NCBI GenBank assembly: GCA_029891385.1
Contig: CM057233.1
Coordinates: 33,524,540 to 33,588,539 of the forward strand
Reading direction: 5' to 3'
DNA from: Erythroxylum novogranatense
Lineage: Eukaryota; Streptophyta; Magnoliopsida; Malpighiales; Erythroxylaceae
Length of the DNA: 64,000 bases
A program made the translations under genes and the position numbers. Positions 45,526 to 55,645 of this stretch are shown one piece after another (within the stretch, counting starts at the first letter, position 1; every line of letters starts with the position of its first letter). The notes under the pieces are model-generated. The model did not search any database and had not been told where the DNA came from. It saw nothing but the letters and a program-made list of their open reading frames with translations.

Positions 45526-46140
45526 TCAAGAATGCTCAATCCTCACGGCGGCCGCTCTCAGCTCAATGAAAGTGCCCATGTCCGATTGGGCCAACCTGGT
45601 ACGGATCTCCATATTGAGTCCGCCCTCAAACCTCCGACACCTGTCGGCCTCAGTGGCAATCAGAACTGTGGCATATCCCATCAACTCATTGAATCGCACC
45701 TCATAATCAGCCACTGTCATAGCACCCTGTCTCAACTCAAGGAACTCCTGCATCTTCATCTCTAAATACACCTTGGGCATATAATTGTCCCGGAAGGCCC
45801 TCAGAAAATCATCCCAAGTCAGAACACAAGGCCTGGCGGTACTACCCGGAACAGTCTTCCACCACTGATAAGCCGGACCCTGTAGCAAAGAGAGGACATA
45901 ATCAAATCTCTCCTCAAGGTCGCAATCCATCTGATCGAGGACTCGCTCGGTCCTCTCCAACCATCCCTCAGCCTCCGCAGGGTCTGTGCTACCATAGAAA
46001 TCAACAGCCCCCTGCTTACGCAGTCGATCATACCTCCTCTCCCGTCTCACGGGAACTCTAGGAGGCAACCCCTCATAATGAGGCATCAAAGACTCCCTAC
46101 TAGCTCCCACCGATTCTAGGTCAGCTGGCTGATCAACTTG
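45526..46140 (-). pseudogene. Gypsy gag (capsid region)
   Basis: Retrotransposon gag domain: AEGWLERTERVLDQMDC, YQWWKTVPG, TWDDFLRAFRDNYMPK, FLELRQGAMTVADYEVRF, RFEGGLNMEIRTRLA. The first in-frame ATG upstream of the domain is at 46086; the frame is open further, into the primer-binding site. A stop at 45526 and a frame change separate it from the zinc knuckle. Confidence 0.88.
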
Positions 46141-46250
46141 ATCTCTAAGAACAGACGACCTATAACAAACAAGAATTTTAATCAATTTTTTGCTTTTCTC
46201 TCTGAAATTCAAGCCTAAAAATACACTATGCCCAAAAGATGCCAAACCAC

Positions 46251-46262
46251 ACTCGGATACCA
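46251..46262 (-). promoter_or_regulatory. Primer-binding site of the chromodomain element
   Basis: Minus strand TGGTATCCGAGT, two to three bases inside the 5' LTR end; one mismatch from the initiator tRNA-Met complement TGGTATCAGAG. Confidence 0.85.
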
Positions 46263-46267
46263 CCTAA

Positions 46268-48931
46268 TGTAGCGCCCCCTTATCGTAGAGTATACGCCCG
46301 GACGCCCGTAGGTCGTACCGATGCATAACCTACGATGAGGGTGCACTATGATTCGATCATTTCTATAAACCTCATGGCATCAATATAATAAAGCAGTAAT
46401 ATCGAAATCACTAAATTTTAAAAACCATTAAGCCTTTCTCATTTCATAAGATCAATCAGAAATATAGACAAGTCTATCAGTTCCCTACAGTCTAAATACA
46501 ACAATCCAAAAAGGAAACTGATATAAAAGTCTATACTAAGACATCCCAAAAATCCAATCCCCAGCTGACTGACCTGTGAGCCATCGCCTCTCTCGCCAGA
46601 ACGCTCACGCGGTAGGAGAAGAAACTCCGGAGCTAGGAGTCCAATCTATCAGTCCTGAAAAACAATGCACAATTTTGGATGAGTTTGCGAACTCAATGAG
46701 AAACCATCATCGATGGTTCACTCAATTCATGCATTACGCGAATTGCGTACAACACAACACAATAACATTTAAAATATCATACAACGATCTACAACTTTTC
46801 ATGCCATCACATACTCAGTAATAATCACATATCAGATAACACAATTTGTATGCGATGCATATGGGACTCTTTTCCAGTTATTTCAGTGTTGTGACCAAGC
46901 GCTTCAGTGACAGTATACAGTGGACGCATCAGGGAGTAGGAGAGCCCTCATGCAGGTTGCACTAACTCCCCTCGAGCTCGAAGCTCGGTTCAGTGACAGT
47001 ATTTGAGCTTAAAGCTCTTTTCAGTAATAACGGCGACTCAGATCACAACGTTCATTATCTGTTCATGCATTTATGCATGAAATGAAAATGTCCAGTAATC
47101 CACAGTCATATGGCTATAAGCCCATTTATCACAGTTCCATAGCAGTCGAAAATCCAATTTATCAGAGACATGCATTTCGATCCCAATTATCCATGAAATC
47201 ATACAGTTCACATTTCCAATCAATTCACACAGAACATTTAACAACCAGAAATTGAGGAACCAACTAGGTTACTCACCTGTAACTTCCGAGCTACTGCCTG
47301 GAAGTCCCAGCAATGTCCGTGGAACGACGATCCAACGGTGCCTCTATAATAGTAAAATAATTTCCCGTTACTAGATGCTCAATTTAAAACAATTCAGTGA
47401 TGCATATGTCTAATTGAAACTATGTAGAATGCATATTCATGATTTCCCCGCGCTAAAACCCAATTCCTCAATCTCTTGCCTCATAACCAAAATTCACTAT
47501 TCACTAGATCAATATCATCCATTAATTTCATAAGTCTCCAATTTAAACTCTCATAGTCATAATAAAATTCTTAGGTCACAATAGGAACTATAATCGGCTC
47601 TCTTTCTATGATTGAGAACTCGCTAATTAAAATTCGAACTCTTATTCTTTACCTCAATCGTAGACCTCTTTCTCTAGTTCATAATGAATCAAGAATCACC
47701 TCAATTGGAGGTTTATACCATAAATTATTCCCCAAAAACCAAAACACATAGCATCAAAAAAATGGAGCTCGCCGCGACAAAGGATCTCTCGTCGCGGCGT
47801 ACTAGGTGCGCTCGCCGATGCGTGGAAGGACGCTCGCCGCGGTGAACACCTTCCAAGAGACGCGTCGCGACGAAGGACAAGGACTCCTCACGGCGAAGAT
47901 CCGCACGCTCGCCGCGGCGAGCACGTAATTGTTCGTCACGGCGAGGCCACCTGCAGACGTCGCGACGTGCGGCGACTTCGTCTTCTCCGATCGATTTTTC
48001 CTCTATTAATACTCTCTAAACTCAACATTAAACACCCTAAACTACTCAATCTTCACATTAAATACCATAAATGCATCTAAGAACAACGATTAACAACATT
48101 AAAGCCAATAACTTACCGATCGAAACTCAAAATCCCAAATTTCTGAAAATCACCAACTCTTTCTCCTTTCTCCCTCAACCACGAAGAACCTTTGACACCC
48201 ACCAAACTTCATTCTCCCAAGAATCCAGCTAAGCTCACACCAAAAAGGGAAGACAACAAGCAAAGATCGAAGGCTCACACACAAGGGGGAATCGGCAATC
48301 ACCAACGAAGAGAGGAAAGATTTTGCCCTAGGAGAGATATCTTCCAATTTTTCAAACATAATATACATATATATATGGGGTTGATTTAAACCTGTAGATC
48401 ATAGTCCTCTAATTCATTAATTTCCAGTCTCTAAATTTCAATGGCTCATCATAAAAATTCCTAAACTCACAAATCAAAGTTTTCCGTGCTATTTGTTCAT
48501 CAATTTCAGAACCGAAATCTAATCCATCAGTCTTTAAGTCAATTTCCCGGTCCGGACCCATAACTCTAAAATTTCTAGAAAAATTCCTATAAATCCTCAA
48601 AAATATAAGACACTAGATCCTATACTCCAATTTAAATTTTTGGATCTCTAAAATTCAATTTTCACTCCAATTTTGCTATACAAACCCAATTATGCTATAA
48701 TTCCCAATAAATCACAATTAAACCTAATCATCTCGAAAATTTACAAATCAATTCATGAACACAATTAAACGTCGGAAAATGCCATGAATGCATGTACAGT
48801 CAATGCATGTGTAATTAATTCATTCCTCTATAATTAGAGGTCAATGAATGCTCAATCAGTAAAATACAGTATGCAATCCTACCCAGTCCCAATTTACCAA
48901 ATAACCCTCCCATCGGTGATGGGATGTTACA
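46268..48931 (-). mobile_element. 5' LTR of the chromodomain element (2664 bp)
   Basis: Partner of 38924-41608. Sense features: donor TCG|GTAAGT at 48117/48116, CpG island 47763-47985, acceptor TTATAG|AGG at 47344/47343, 67-nt mini-exon 47343-47277, donor CAG|GTGAGT at 47276, acceptor TTTTTCAG|GAC at 46655/46654. Intron lengths (773 and 622) match the other copy apart from the island deletion. Confidence 0.94.
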
Positions 48932-48936
48932 AACAA

Positions 48937-49560
48937 CATCCAATTTCTATCTGGAGCAAACTGTGAGTAACCTAGATGTCTCACTTGATTAATTGTTTTT
49001 TTAAAATTATGTATTGAATTATTATGTGAATGTGATTGTGTTGATTCTAGACATTGAATGTCTAAGACATTTTATCCATGAATAAGATACTGGAAGTGCT
49101 CCTTGTTTGTGAATTTGATGAAATAAGAGATACTTAACATTATTGTTGAATGTCGAACCAAGGTCTGATGATAAATGTGAATGTGAATATGAAACAGAAA
49201 TCAAGTGATTGATTGAAAAATATGTGAATGTGATACATTTCATTACATGAATGCATGATAACATAAAGGTTGTTGTGACCATAGTAGCCACCAGAAAAGA
49301 GCTTAAAGCTCAAAATGTGATAAGAGCCTCTGACTCAGTTGTTAATGTACTCGGTATCCATTAAGGGATATAAGATAATATCTTAAATAAGCCTGGTATC
49401 CACAAGGGATATGGGCCAATAAAAAGGCACTCGATCACAACAATGTAATAAATGAAAGTGAGTCTCATGAGCATTGCATATAAAATTGATATGTATGTTT
49501 TAAATAACCAAAATAAATTGTTTTACTGCTTTGAATATAAAATGTCAAAAAGTTATCAAA
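48937..49560 (+). mobile_element. LTR5 fragment, right part
   Basis: Starts with the rest of the mini-exon (ACATCCAATTTCTATC...AAACT) and donor GTGAGTAACCTAG near 48972, the same donor as in LTR1 and the chromodomain LTRs. GTTGTGACCATAGTAGCCACC near 49271 and GATCACAACAATG near 49433 match the stem-bounded block of LTR1. Similarity fades by about 49560; no proper LTR end was found. Confidence 0.65.
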
Positions 49561-49884
49561 GTGATAGATGATGCTATATGATTATTAGTAAAATGATGTG
49601 AATTGGACTAAATATTAAGCGGATATATAACGTTAGAGGTAAGTTATTACGCACTAGAAATTAAGTAAAGTTTAATATCAATATACTTAAATTAATAACA
49701 AGTTAAGAATATTATAATAATGTTGAATTAAAAGAGGATCATGATTTAAGCGTAACGTGTAAGGCGATTTATTTATATGCAGTATAGACTGTAGATGCGT
49801 ATATATGAATAATGCTAACTTCGAATTTCTATTGGAAGTAAAATCTAATTTGTTGTCTGGATTAAGTATACATTACAATGCACA
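49561..49884. other. AT-rich stretch, nothing recognised
   Basis: No coding frame or repeat with a partner in the window. It may be the eroded end of LTR5 or host intergenic DNA. Confidence 0.4.
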
Positions 49885-49889
49885 ATACC

Positions 49890-51448
49890 TGTTGGGATTT
49901 TGAAGAAAAGAAGATGAATAGGATGGGATAAGATAAAGATTAAACAATAATTAACACACATTATTTCTTATTATTAAACTTGGTTGCCTTATATAGGCAA
50001 AATACAAAAAATTAAAATTTGTTCTAAGATAAGATTAAAGATAATATAAGATCTATTCTAAAATAATCTAAGACCTATTTTAAAGGAATTTTAACAATCT
50101 TTAAAATTTTGAACTAATTCTCAGCATTCCCTCTTAATTCAAAATTTTAAGGATGGAGCACTTCTCTCCTAATCTTCAAAATCTTATGTGAAGCACTTCT
50201 CTTCACCGTTGATGTCCTTCTGATCAACCTGCAACTATTGGAGCAAGTCTCTCCAAATATATCTTGTTGCACTTCTCACCAACAAATCTAAAAAAGATTT
50301 TCTTCTTCGGCCACTTTAACCAAATTTACATGTTCTTCTTTTTTAACTCTGCAAAAAAATTGCAGATGATCAAATCTTTTGTAGTTATAGCATTGAGGCT
50401 TTCCTTTGTGCCAACAATCTTTCTTTTCATGACCAAACTTCTCACAATGGCCACATTGAGGAATGTTTCCTTTCTTCTTTGATGACAGAAGCTCTGTTAG
50501 ATAAGCTCCCTCTACTATCTTTTCACTTTTTTGGTTTCTCATTGCTCTTCTTTGCTCCTGAGCCTGCAAAGCATTAATCAATTCTGGTAAAGTTATTTAA
50601 CTGATATCTCTTGAATCTTCAAGAGATAAAATTTTAGACTCAAATCTTTCAGACAAACTTATAAGCATTTTCTCTACATTATTGCTATCAGGTAAATCTT
50701 CTCCCAACAGTCGAATTTTGTTCACCACATTTATCAACCAATCAGAATATTCTTATATGATCTCCGTTTCTTTCGTGCTCAAAGTCCCAAAATCTCTTTT
50801 GAGATTTAAGATTTGTATCCTTCTTCTTCTTTCATATCCTTGATATAATTCTTTCAACATATCCCAAGCTTCCTTAGCTATTTCACAAGTCATTATTCTT
50901 ACGAAAATTACTTCTGAGACCACAGAATTAATTATAGATAAAGCTTTTGGAGCTTTTGCTTCTTCTTCTTCATGAGCACTTATCTAATTGAGTGTTGGAT
51001 TGTTTCCTATAGGTGGTAATTCCCTTTCTTTTTCTACCCACTGTCGCAAGCTAAGACCTTTCAAATGAGCTTTTATCTTAATAGCCCATACTATATAATT
51101 TTCACCATTGAAACTTGGAGGTGAGATAAATGTTGAATTGTTGGCAGCCATGACAACTCTATCTTTGTACTTTCTCACTCAATCTCACAGTCCTTCAAGG
51201 ATCTAAAGTTTGATACCATGTTGGGATTTTGAAGAAAAGAAGATGAATAAGATAAAGATTAAACAATAATTAACACACCCATGATTTCTTATGATTAAAC
51301 TTGGTTGCTTTATATAGACAAAATACAAAAAAAATTAAAATCTATTCTAAAATAAGATTAAAGATAATATAAGATCTATTCTAAGATAATCTAAGACCTA
51401 TTCTAAAGGAATTTTAACAATCTTTAAAATTTGAATTAATTCTCAACA
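49890..51448 (-). mobile_element. Gag-only copia-type element (TR-GAG-like), 1559 bp
   Basis: Short LTRs at 49890-50126 and 51219-51448 (TGTTGGGATTTTGAAG...CTCAGCA or CTCAACA), target duplication ATACC (49885-49889) and ATATC (51449-51453). Primer-binding site TGGTATCAAAC (minus strand, about 51209-51219) and polypurine tract AAGAGGGAA next to the left LTR. The interior holds a gag gene and no protease or polymerase, the layout named TR-GAG in plants; such elements need enzymes from a full copia relative. It ends 73 bp past the stop codon of the reticulon-like gene and is read in the same direction. Confidence 0.92.
50288..51151 (-). pseudogene. Gag of the TR-GAG-like element
   Basis: One frame of 287 codons from MAANNSTFISPPSFNGENY (start 51151) to a stop at 50288. 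The N-terminus is a copia gag start (FNGENYIVWAIKIKAHL), the middle a UBN2-like gag domain (CEIAKEAWDMLKELYQG), the end a CCHC knuckle CGHCEKFGHEKKDC and a second, damaged one (CYNYKRFDHLQFFC, its second Cys replaced by Tyr). Three internal stops, one TAG near 50985 and TAA near 50745 and 50598, break it without any frameshift; the TAG and at least one TAA are a single C-to-T step from a glutamine codon. Confidence 0.88.
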
Positions 51449-51521
51449 ATATCTGAAGCAGCAGCTTATGCCATATTTTTATTGGTTTATATACAATTGT
51501 ATATGGATCCATTATTGTTCT

Positions 51522-52856
51522 TCATCGAACTTTCTTCTCTTTCACTGGCCCTCTTGGGATTTTGTTGAGAAAGTTGGAATCGAACTTTCTATATAATTTC
51601 ATCACTTGTCGGTTCAATCTATTTGCATAGTTGTCAACTTCTTTCTCGTATCTCTCGTACAGGAATGGCAGTGTTTGCAGGCAAACATAACCTTCAAGTG
51701 CACAAAGTATAGCTCTTTAGAATTAACAGACTCAGAGATCAAAATAACCATGAAGAATGTCAAAAGGCAGCGTGTTCTCCGTACCCAGATAAAGGAAATT
51801 TAAGAAGGTGAGATAGTTTCCGATCACTGATAATATGGATAGGCCTAAAAGTGCCTGATCAGTTCAGAGAAAGTTATAATTAGCATTTAAAATGATTATA
51901 TTTGGGGTTTAACCTAGTAAATATATCTATATAATTATAAGCTGCAGAGTTTACCAGAAAGAAACGAGCACGATCTCTTCCACATGCTATATGATGAAGT
52001 TCTTGCAAGGTCTGAATGAATTTGGCATGGACTGTGGTAGCAACCTCTCGGAATGTTCTTTCCCGGAGAATAATTTCAGGGATTCCAGGAGGAGTCCTGA
52101 ATATTAATAGCTAAATTATGTGCGGGCATATAAGAATAGCTTTAACACACTGTTATCAACTTTCTAAATGATCTTAAAACATCGTTATGGAAGTCAATTT
52201 ATTTTGGAGTTTCTAAATGTACGTACCAATTGAAGAAATCGGCTGCGTTGAACCAGATAAACACAACAAGCATTACGGTGATGGAGAGATGACACAAGAG
52301 AGTCACAAAGTTGTATTCAACAACCTCGAACAGATACCATATCACCGTCATTCCGATCATAAGTGCAGCTGACACTTTTGGATTTCTCCACAACAACACA
52401 TCGGCAACTACATATGCATATATTACAATTACTACCTACCAAAATTTACAAATTTTTCATCCACAAAGAATTGACTGAACTGTATATAAGAATCCAAATG
52501 GCTAAAACACCTTCTCAGGAAAATGTTTTGCATATAATAGTTTTAAACATTACAATATCTTTATTATAGAGCCATGAACGTGGCAAATTAGTTGCAGAGA
52601 GTCAGTACCGTTCCCAAGGGCAAAACTACTCATATATAACCTGTTTTTAATTTTTTTACTTATATTCATCTATGTTCTACGTATATATATACATGTGCGT
52701 GTGTATGCATATATGAGTGTGTGTATGTGCGTGTGTGTAGACGTTACAGATACCTTTTCCACCACCAAGAACAGAATGGATAGGACGTTGTCGTCCAAAG
52801 AGCTTTGTCGCTCGGGGAGTGACTTCATTATCGGAATCAGAAGAATAGATTGGCAT
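51522..52856 (-). CDS. Reticulon-like protein (RTNLB type), five exons
   Basis: Exons on the minus strand: 52856-52754, 52407-52227, 52096-51955, 51854-51785, 51691-51522. These total 666 nt and encode 221 residues, with every junction GT-AG and in frame. The protein starts MPIYSSDSDNEVTPRATKLF and has the reticulon signature ADVLLWRNPKVSA, then a long hydrophobic hairpin (about residues 46-86), a loop with TPPGIPEI, a second hydrophobic hairpin (about 140-182) and the end LPFLYERYEKEVDNYAN. Plant reticulons sit in the endoplasmic reticulum membrane as wedge-like hairpins and curve it into tubules. Length, exon layout and a short N-terminus fit a small RTNLB protein; the basic C-terminus (VKEKKVR) fits ER residence. 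The exon 3/4 junction seems about one residue shorter than usual, so that acceptor is the least certain. I cannot assign the subfamily number. Confidence 0.9.
52682..52742. repeat. TA/TG microsatellite in reticulon intron 1
   Basis: Mixed (TA)n and (TG)n run just downstream (in gene sense) of the exon 1 donor. Likely polymorphic in length; no coding role. Confidence 0.85.
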
Positions 52857-52952
52857 TGTTATCAGAACAAAATAAAACGTTGAATGGATATCCTTCTCTA
52901 AGCAGGCAGTGTGATGATGATGATGTTTCGGAATATTGGAAATCAGCTTAGA

Positions 52953-52966
52953 TTATATATATATGT
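52953..52966 (-). promoter_or_regulatory. Putative TATA box of the reticulon-like gene
   Basis: Minus strand ATATATATATAATC, about 97-110 bp upstream of the ATG at 52856. It would give a 5' untranslated leader of roughly 70 nt. Confidence 0.55.
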
Positions 52967-54600
52967 GTTGACGGATATAGCTATAGCTTCTGGGGTGGGG
53001 GTTCTAAGCTTTGTTTTAAAGTAAACAAAAAGGAAGTAAGGAATGGCTTGGTGGATTAGCTTTGTACGTTGCTTTGCATGTCCGCTAGCTACTGTAAAGA
53101 TGTAAAGCATCCTATCGTCATCACCATGTTTGGAATATTTATACAAGCTAGACACTCAATGAAATTATTAATTTAGTTATTATTAACATTGGGGCTAAAA
53201 TCTGTAGCATAATACACTTAAATGAAGTATTAACATTGCTTGTTAGTTGATTACAATATTTCTTTAGGAACTTTTGGAGTTTAATAGATGCCGCCTGAAA
53301 TTAGGAAGTCATCTCATTGTAATATAAAATACCAAAAAAAACAGGATTTTATAAAGTTAAGATCACTTTAGTTCATATAATTATAATTGGACTCAAGCTT
53401 AAGTATGTAAGTGTATTTTATGATGAAGTTTGATTGTCAAATTTGTTTCTTCTTTTAAGTTCGAAATGTGTTATGTGAAAATTACGACAATTGTACTTCT
53501 TTTTCACATCCAATAATATCTACATAAAAGCGTTGAAAGAGATTATAAAATGGTGGAGAAAGGAATATACTTAGAGTATTGTCTTTTATAATACGATTCT
53601 TTATAATAGGATTTCGAAATTTTTGGTTATTTTAATCTAATTTAAATAAAAATTCTAATTAAGCACTGACTAGGTTTTAATAAAATTAATTATCTAAATT
53701 TGATATTTCCTTTTGATTTGATTAAATTTCCTTTTCTTTCTTCAACCATTGTTTATAAGTTACCCATTAAATTTCCAAATATATTAATAATTGATACAAA
53801 TTATAATCTTAAATTATATCTATTTAATAAATTAAACTTAAAATTATCTTAAATTCTACAATTAAGCAAATTACATCTGTATACAAATATTATAATTTAA
53901 CAATATATCATAACCCCACGTTGGAAATGCCAAGTAGTTTGAATAACTTTTCTATGTATGTTTTTCTATTATAATTCAATCCATCTACTATATAATGTTC
54001 TAATTAGACATTAAATATGAATTTTGTATCTACATTATTTGAGTCTAGTTATATTAGTTCTCTGCAATTAATAATTAATTCTTTTAATGCCATCTAAAAA
54101 CTATTTTAAAAGTGTTATTCCACCTTTGTTAAGGATTTTTCAAATAGTATTAGTTGAGAATAATAAAACATTTTTTCTAGTTACTTTAGGATAATTGATC
54201 TACCTCCATGGAATTTTTACCATGTCCAAAGGCTACCAATTAATCTATCTATAAAAGAAAAAGAACACAATGCTACTCTTTGCTAATCTACTATTCACGT
54301 TTGTGGTTTCTTCATTGTTCACTTGTCTTTTTCACTCACCATAGCTTATTCTAATCTTGTTTCTCTCCTTGTATGGATACTCAGCTCATCTTTATTCTTC
54401 CTTTTTACTTTTCATGGTCTTTTTCATCTGCTTTCTACTTTCTTCTCCTGGAAGCTCCTGTCTCTCATACTTTTGCTTAAGCCTCTCTCTTTCTTTGGAC
54501 TTCTGGTTTGTTTCTTTGCATTTGTCTTTTAACTATATTTACTATTGTTTCCCTTTAACCTTTGTTTTTTACTCTTTATTCATTAGTCATTAACTTCCCT
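52967..54600. other. Intergenic, AT-rich, no gene recognised
   Basis: Upstream region of the reticulon-like gene followed by very AT-rich DNA. Short open frames at 54323-54593 are pyrimidine-rich and lack similarity to anything I recognise; that part may be the untranslated leader of the LINE that follows. Confidence 0.5.
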
Positions 54601-54602
54601 CC

Positions 54603-55645
54603 ATGACTGATGTTAACTTCCCTCCATTAATTTCAACCTCTCAACCTTCAAATTCTTCTTCTTCTGACACTAACTCAACTTCCTTAAATGCTACTATTGA
54701 CATTATGCCTGTCAAGAAGACTTGGGTTTAGGTTGTTGTAGGTCTTCACCTAAACTCAGACTTAATTTTTAACCTCCCAATGTTTCCTTTAAAACCAAAA
54801 ATGTGGCCCTTCCTTTGGATGTACTGAAAGCTAGAGCTAGCAAATGGAATTCCATGCTTCTTCTTTTTTTCCTTAACAAAAGGGCGGCTTTTCCAATGAT
54901 AAAACAGTGGCCAATGCATAACTAGAAGGTCTATAGACTGCTAGCTGTACTTATTAACAGTGATGTTGTGTTTTTATTTAGATTCTCAAATATTGATGAT
55001 GCTAAGAAAGTATTGTAAGCAGGTCTATGGCAGGCCAATAACAATCCACTTCTGTTATAGACTTGGAGGCTTGGAATGAAGATGGATGATATCAAGTAGG
55101 AACATATACCAATTTGGGCCTACATACATAGAATTCCCTTGGAGTATTGGACCATAACTGGTAGAAGTCACATTGTAATTTTTATAGGAAAATCTACATG
55201 CATGGATCAAGCAATAGCAGAAGTTAAAAGAATCTAAATTGCCAAAATTTGTATGCCAGTTACATCTATATTTTATCTTCCTGAAACCATTCCTAAGGTT
55301 TGAATAAATGAGAACATGGAACCATTTAGGGTATGGAAACCATGACTTACTTCTAAAAAATATGGAAACCAACTGGAAAGGTCTTCAAAACTAATGAATA
55401 CCAAAAGGTAATGAGACTAATAAATATTAATGCAGTGCAGGTTGAAACTACTACGCCTAATAAAGAAGCTAATAATTCAAAATCTATTGCAATAGTTTTT
55501 TATGAGCTTGTGCATGAAGATCCTATCACTACTATAGTTGAAACAACTAGAGAGGAATGTCAAACTCCAAGCAAACACATAGACTAGATAGAGGAATCTC
55601 AGTAGGATTTTGAGCTTGTCGTTAGTAAGAGATCCAATAGGAAGA
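54603..55645 (+). pseudogene. LINE (L1-like) ORF1 fragment with DUF4283 region
   Basis: Begins MTDVNFPPLISTSQPSNSS and KKTWV, then, through several stops, shows the pattern of the DUF4283 domain of plant LINE ORF1: LFRFSNIDDAKKVL, a W-x-A-N-N-N-P-L stretch, IPIWAYIHRIPLEYW and ACMDQA-like IGKSTCMDQAIAEVKRI. It ends with DFELVVSKRSNRKKKL, the usual motif near the end of such ORF1 proteins. No ORF2 (endonuclease or polymerase) follows: gypsy gag sequence begins instead at about 55645. Confidence 0.75.

Larger units (their letters stand above)
38924..48931 (-). mobile_element. Chromodomain Ty3/gypsy element (Tekay/Del-like), degenerate
   Basis: LTRs at 38924-41608 and 46268-48931, both TGTAGCG...GTTACA in plus orientation. 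Target duplication GACAA (38919-38923) and AACAA (48932-48936), one G/A change. Primer-binding site at 46251-46262 and polypurine tract at 41609-41622. Minus-strand genes run gag, protease, reverse transcriptase, RNase H, integrase, chromodomain. All are interrupted by stops or frameshifts. It has inserted into the mini-exon of LTR5. Confidence 0.95.
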
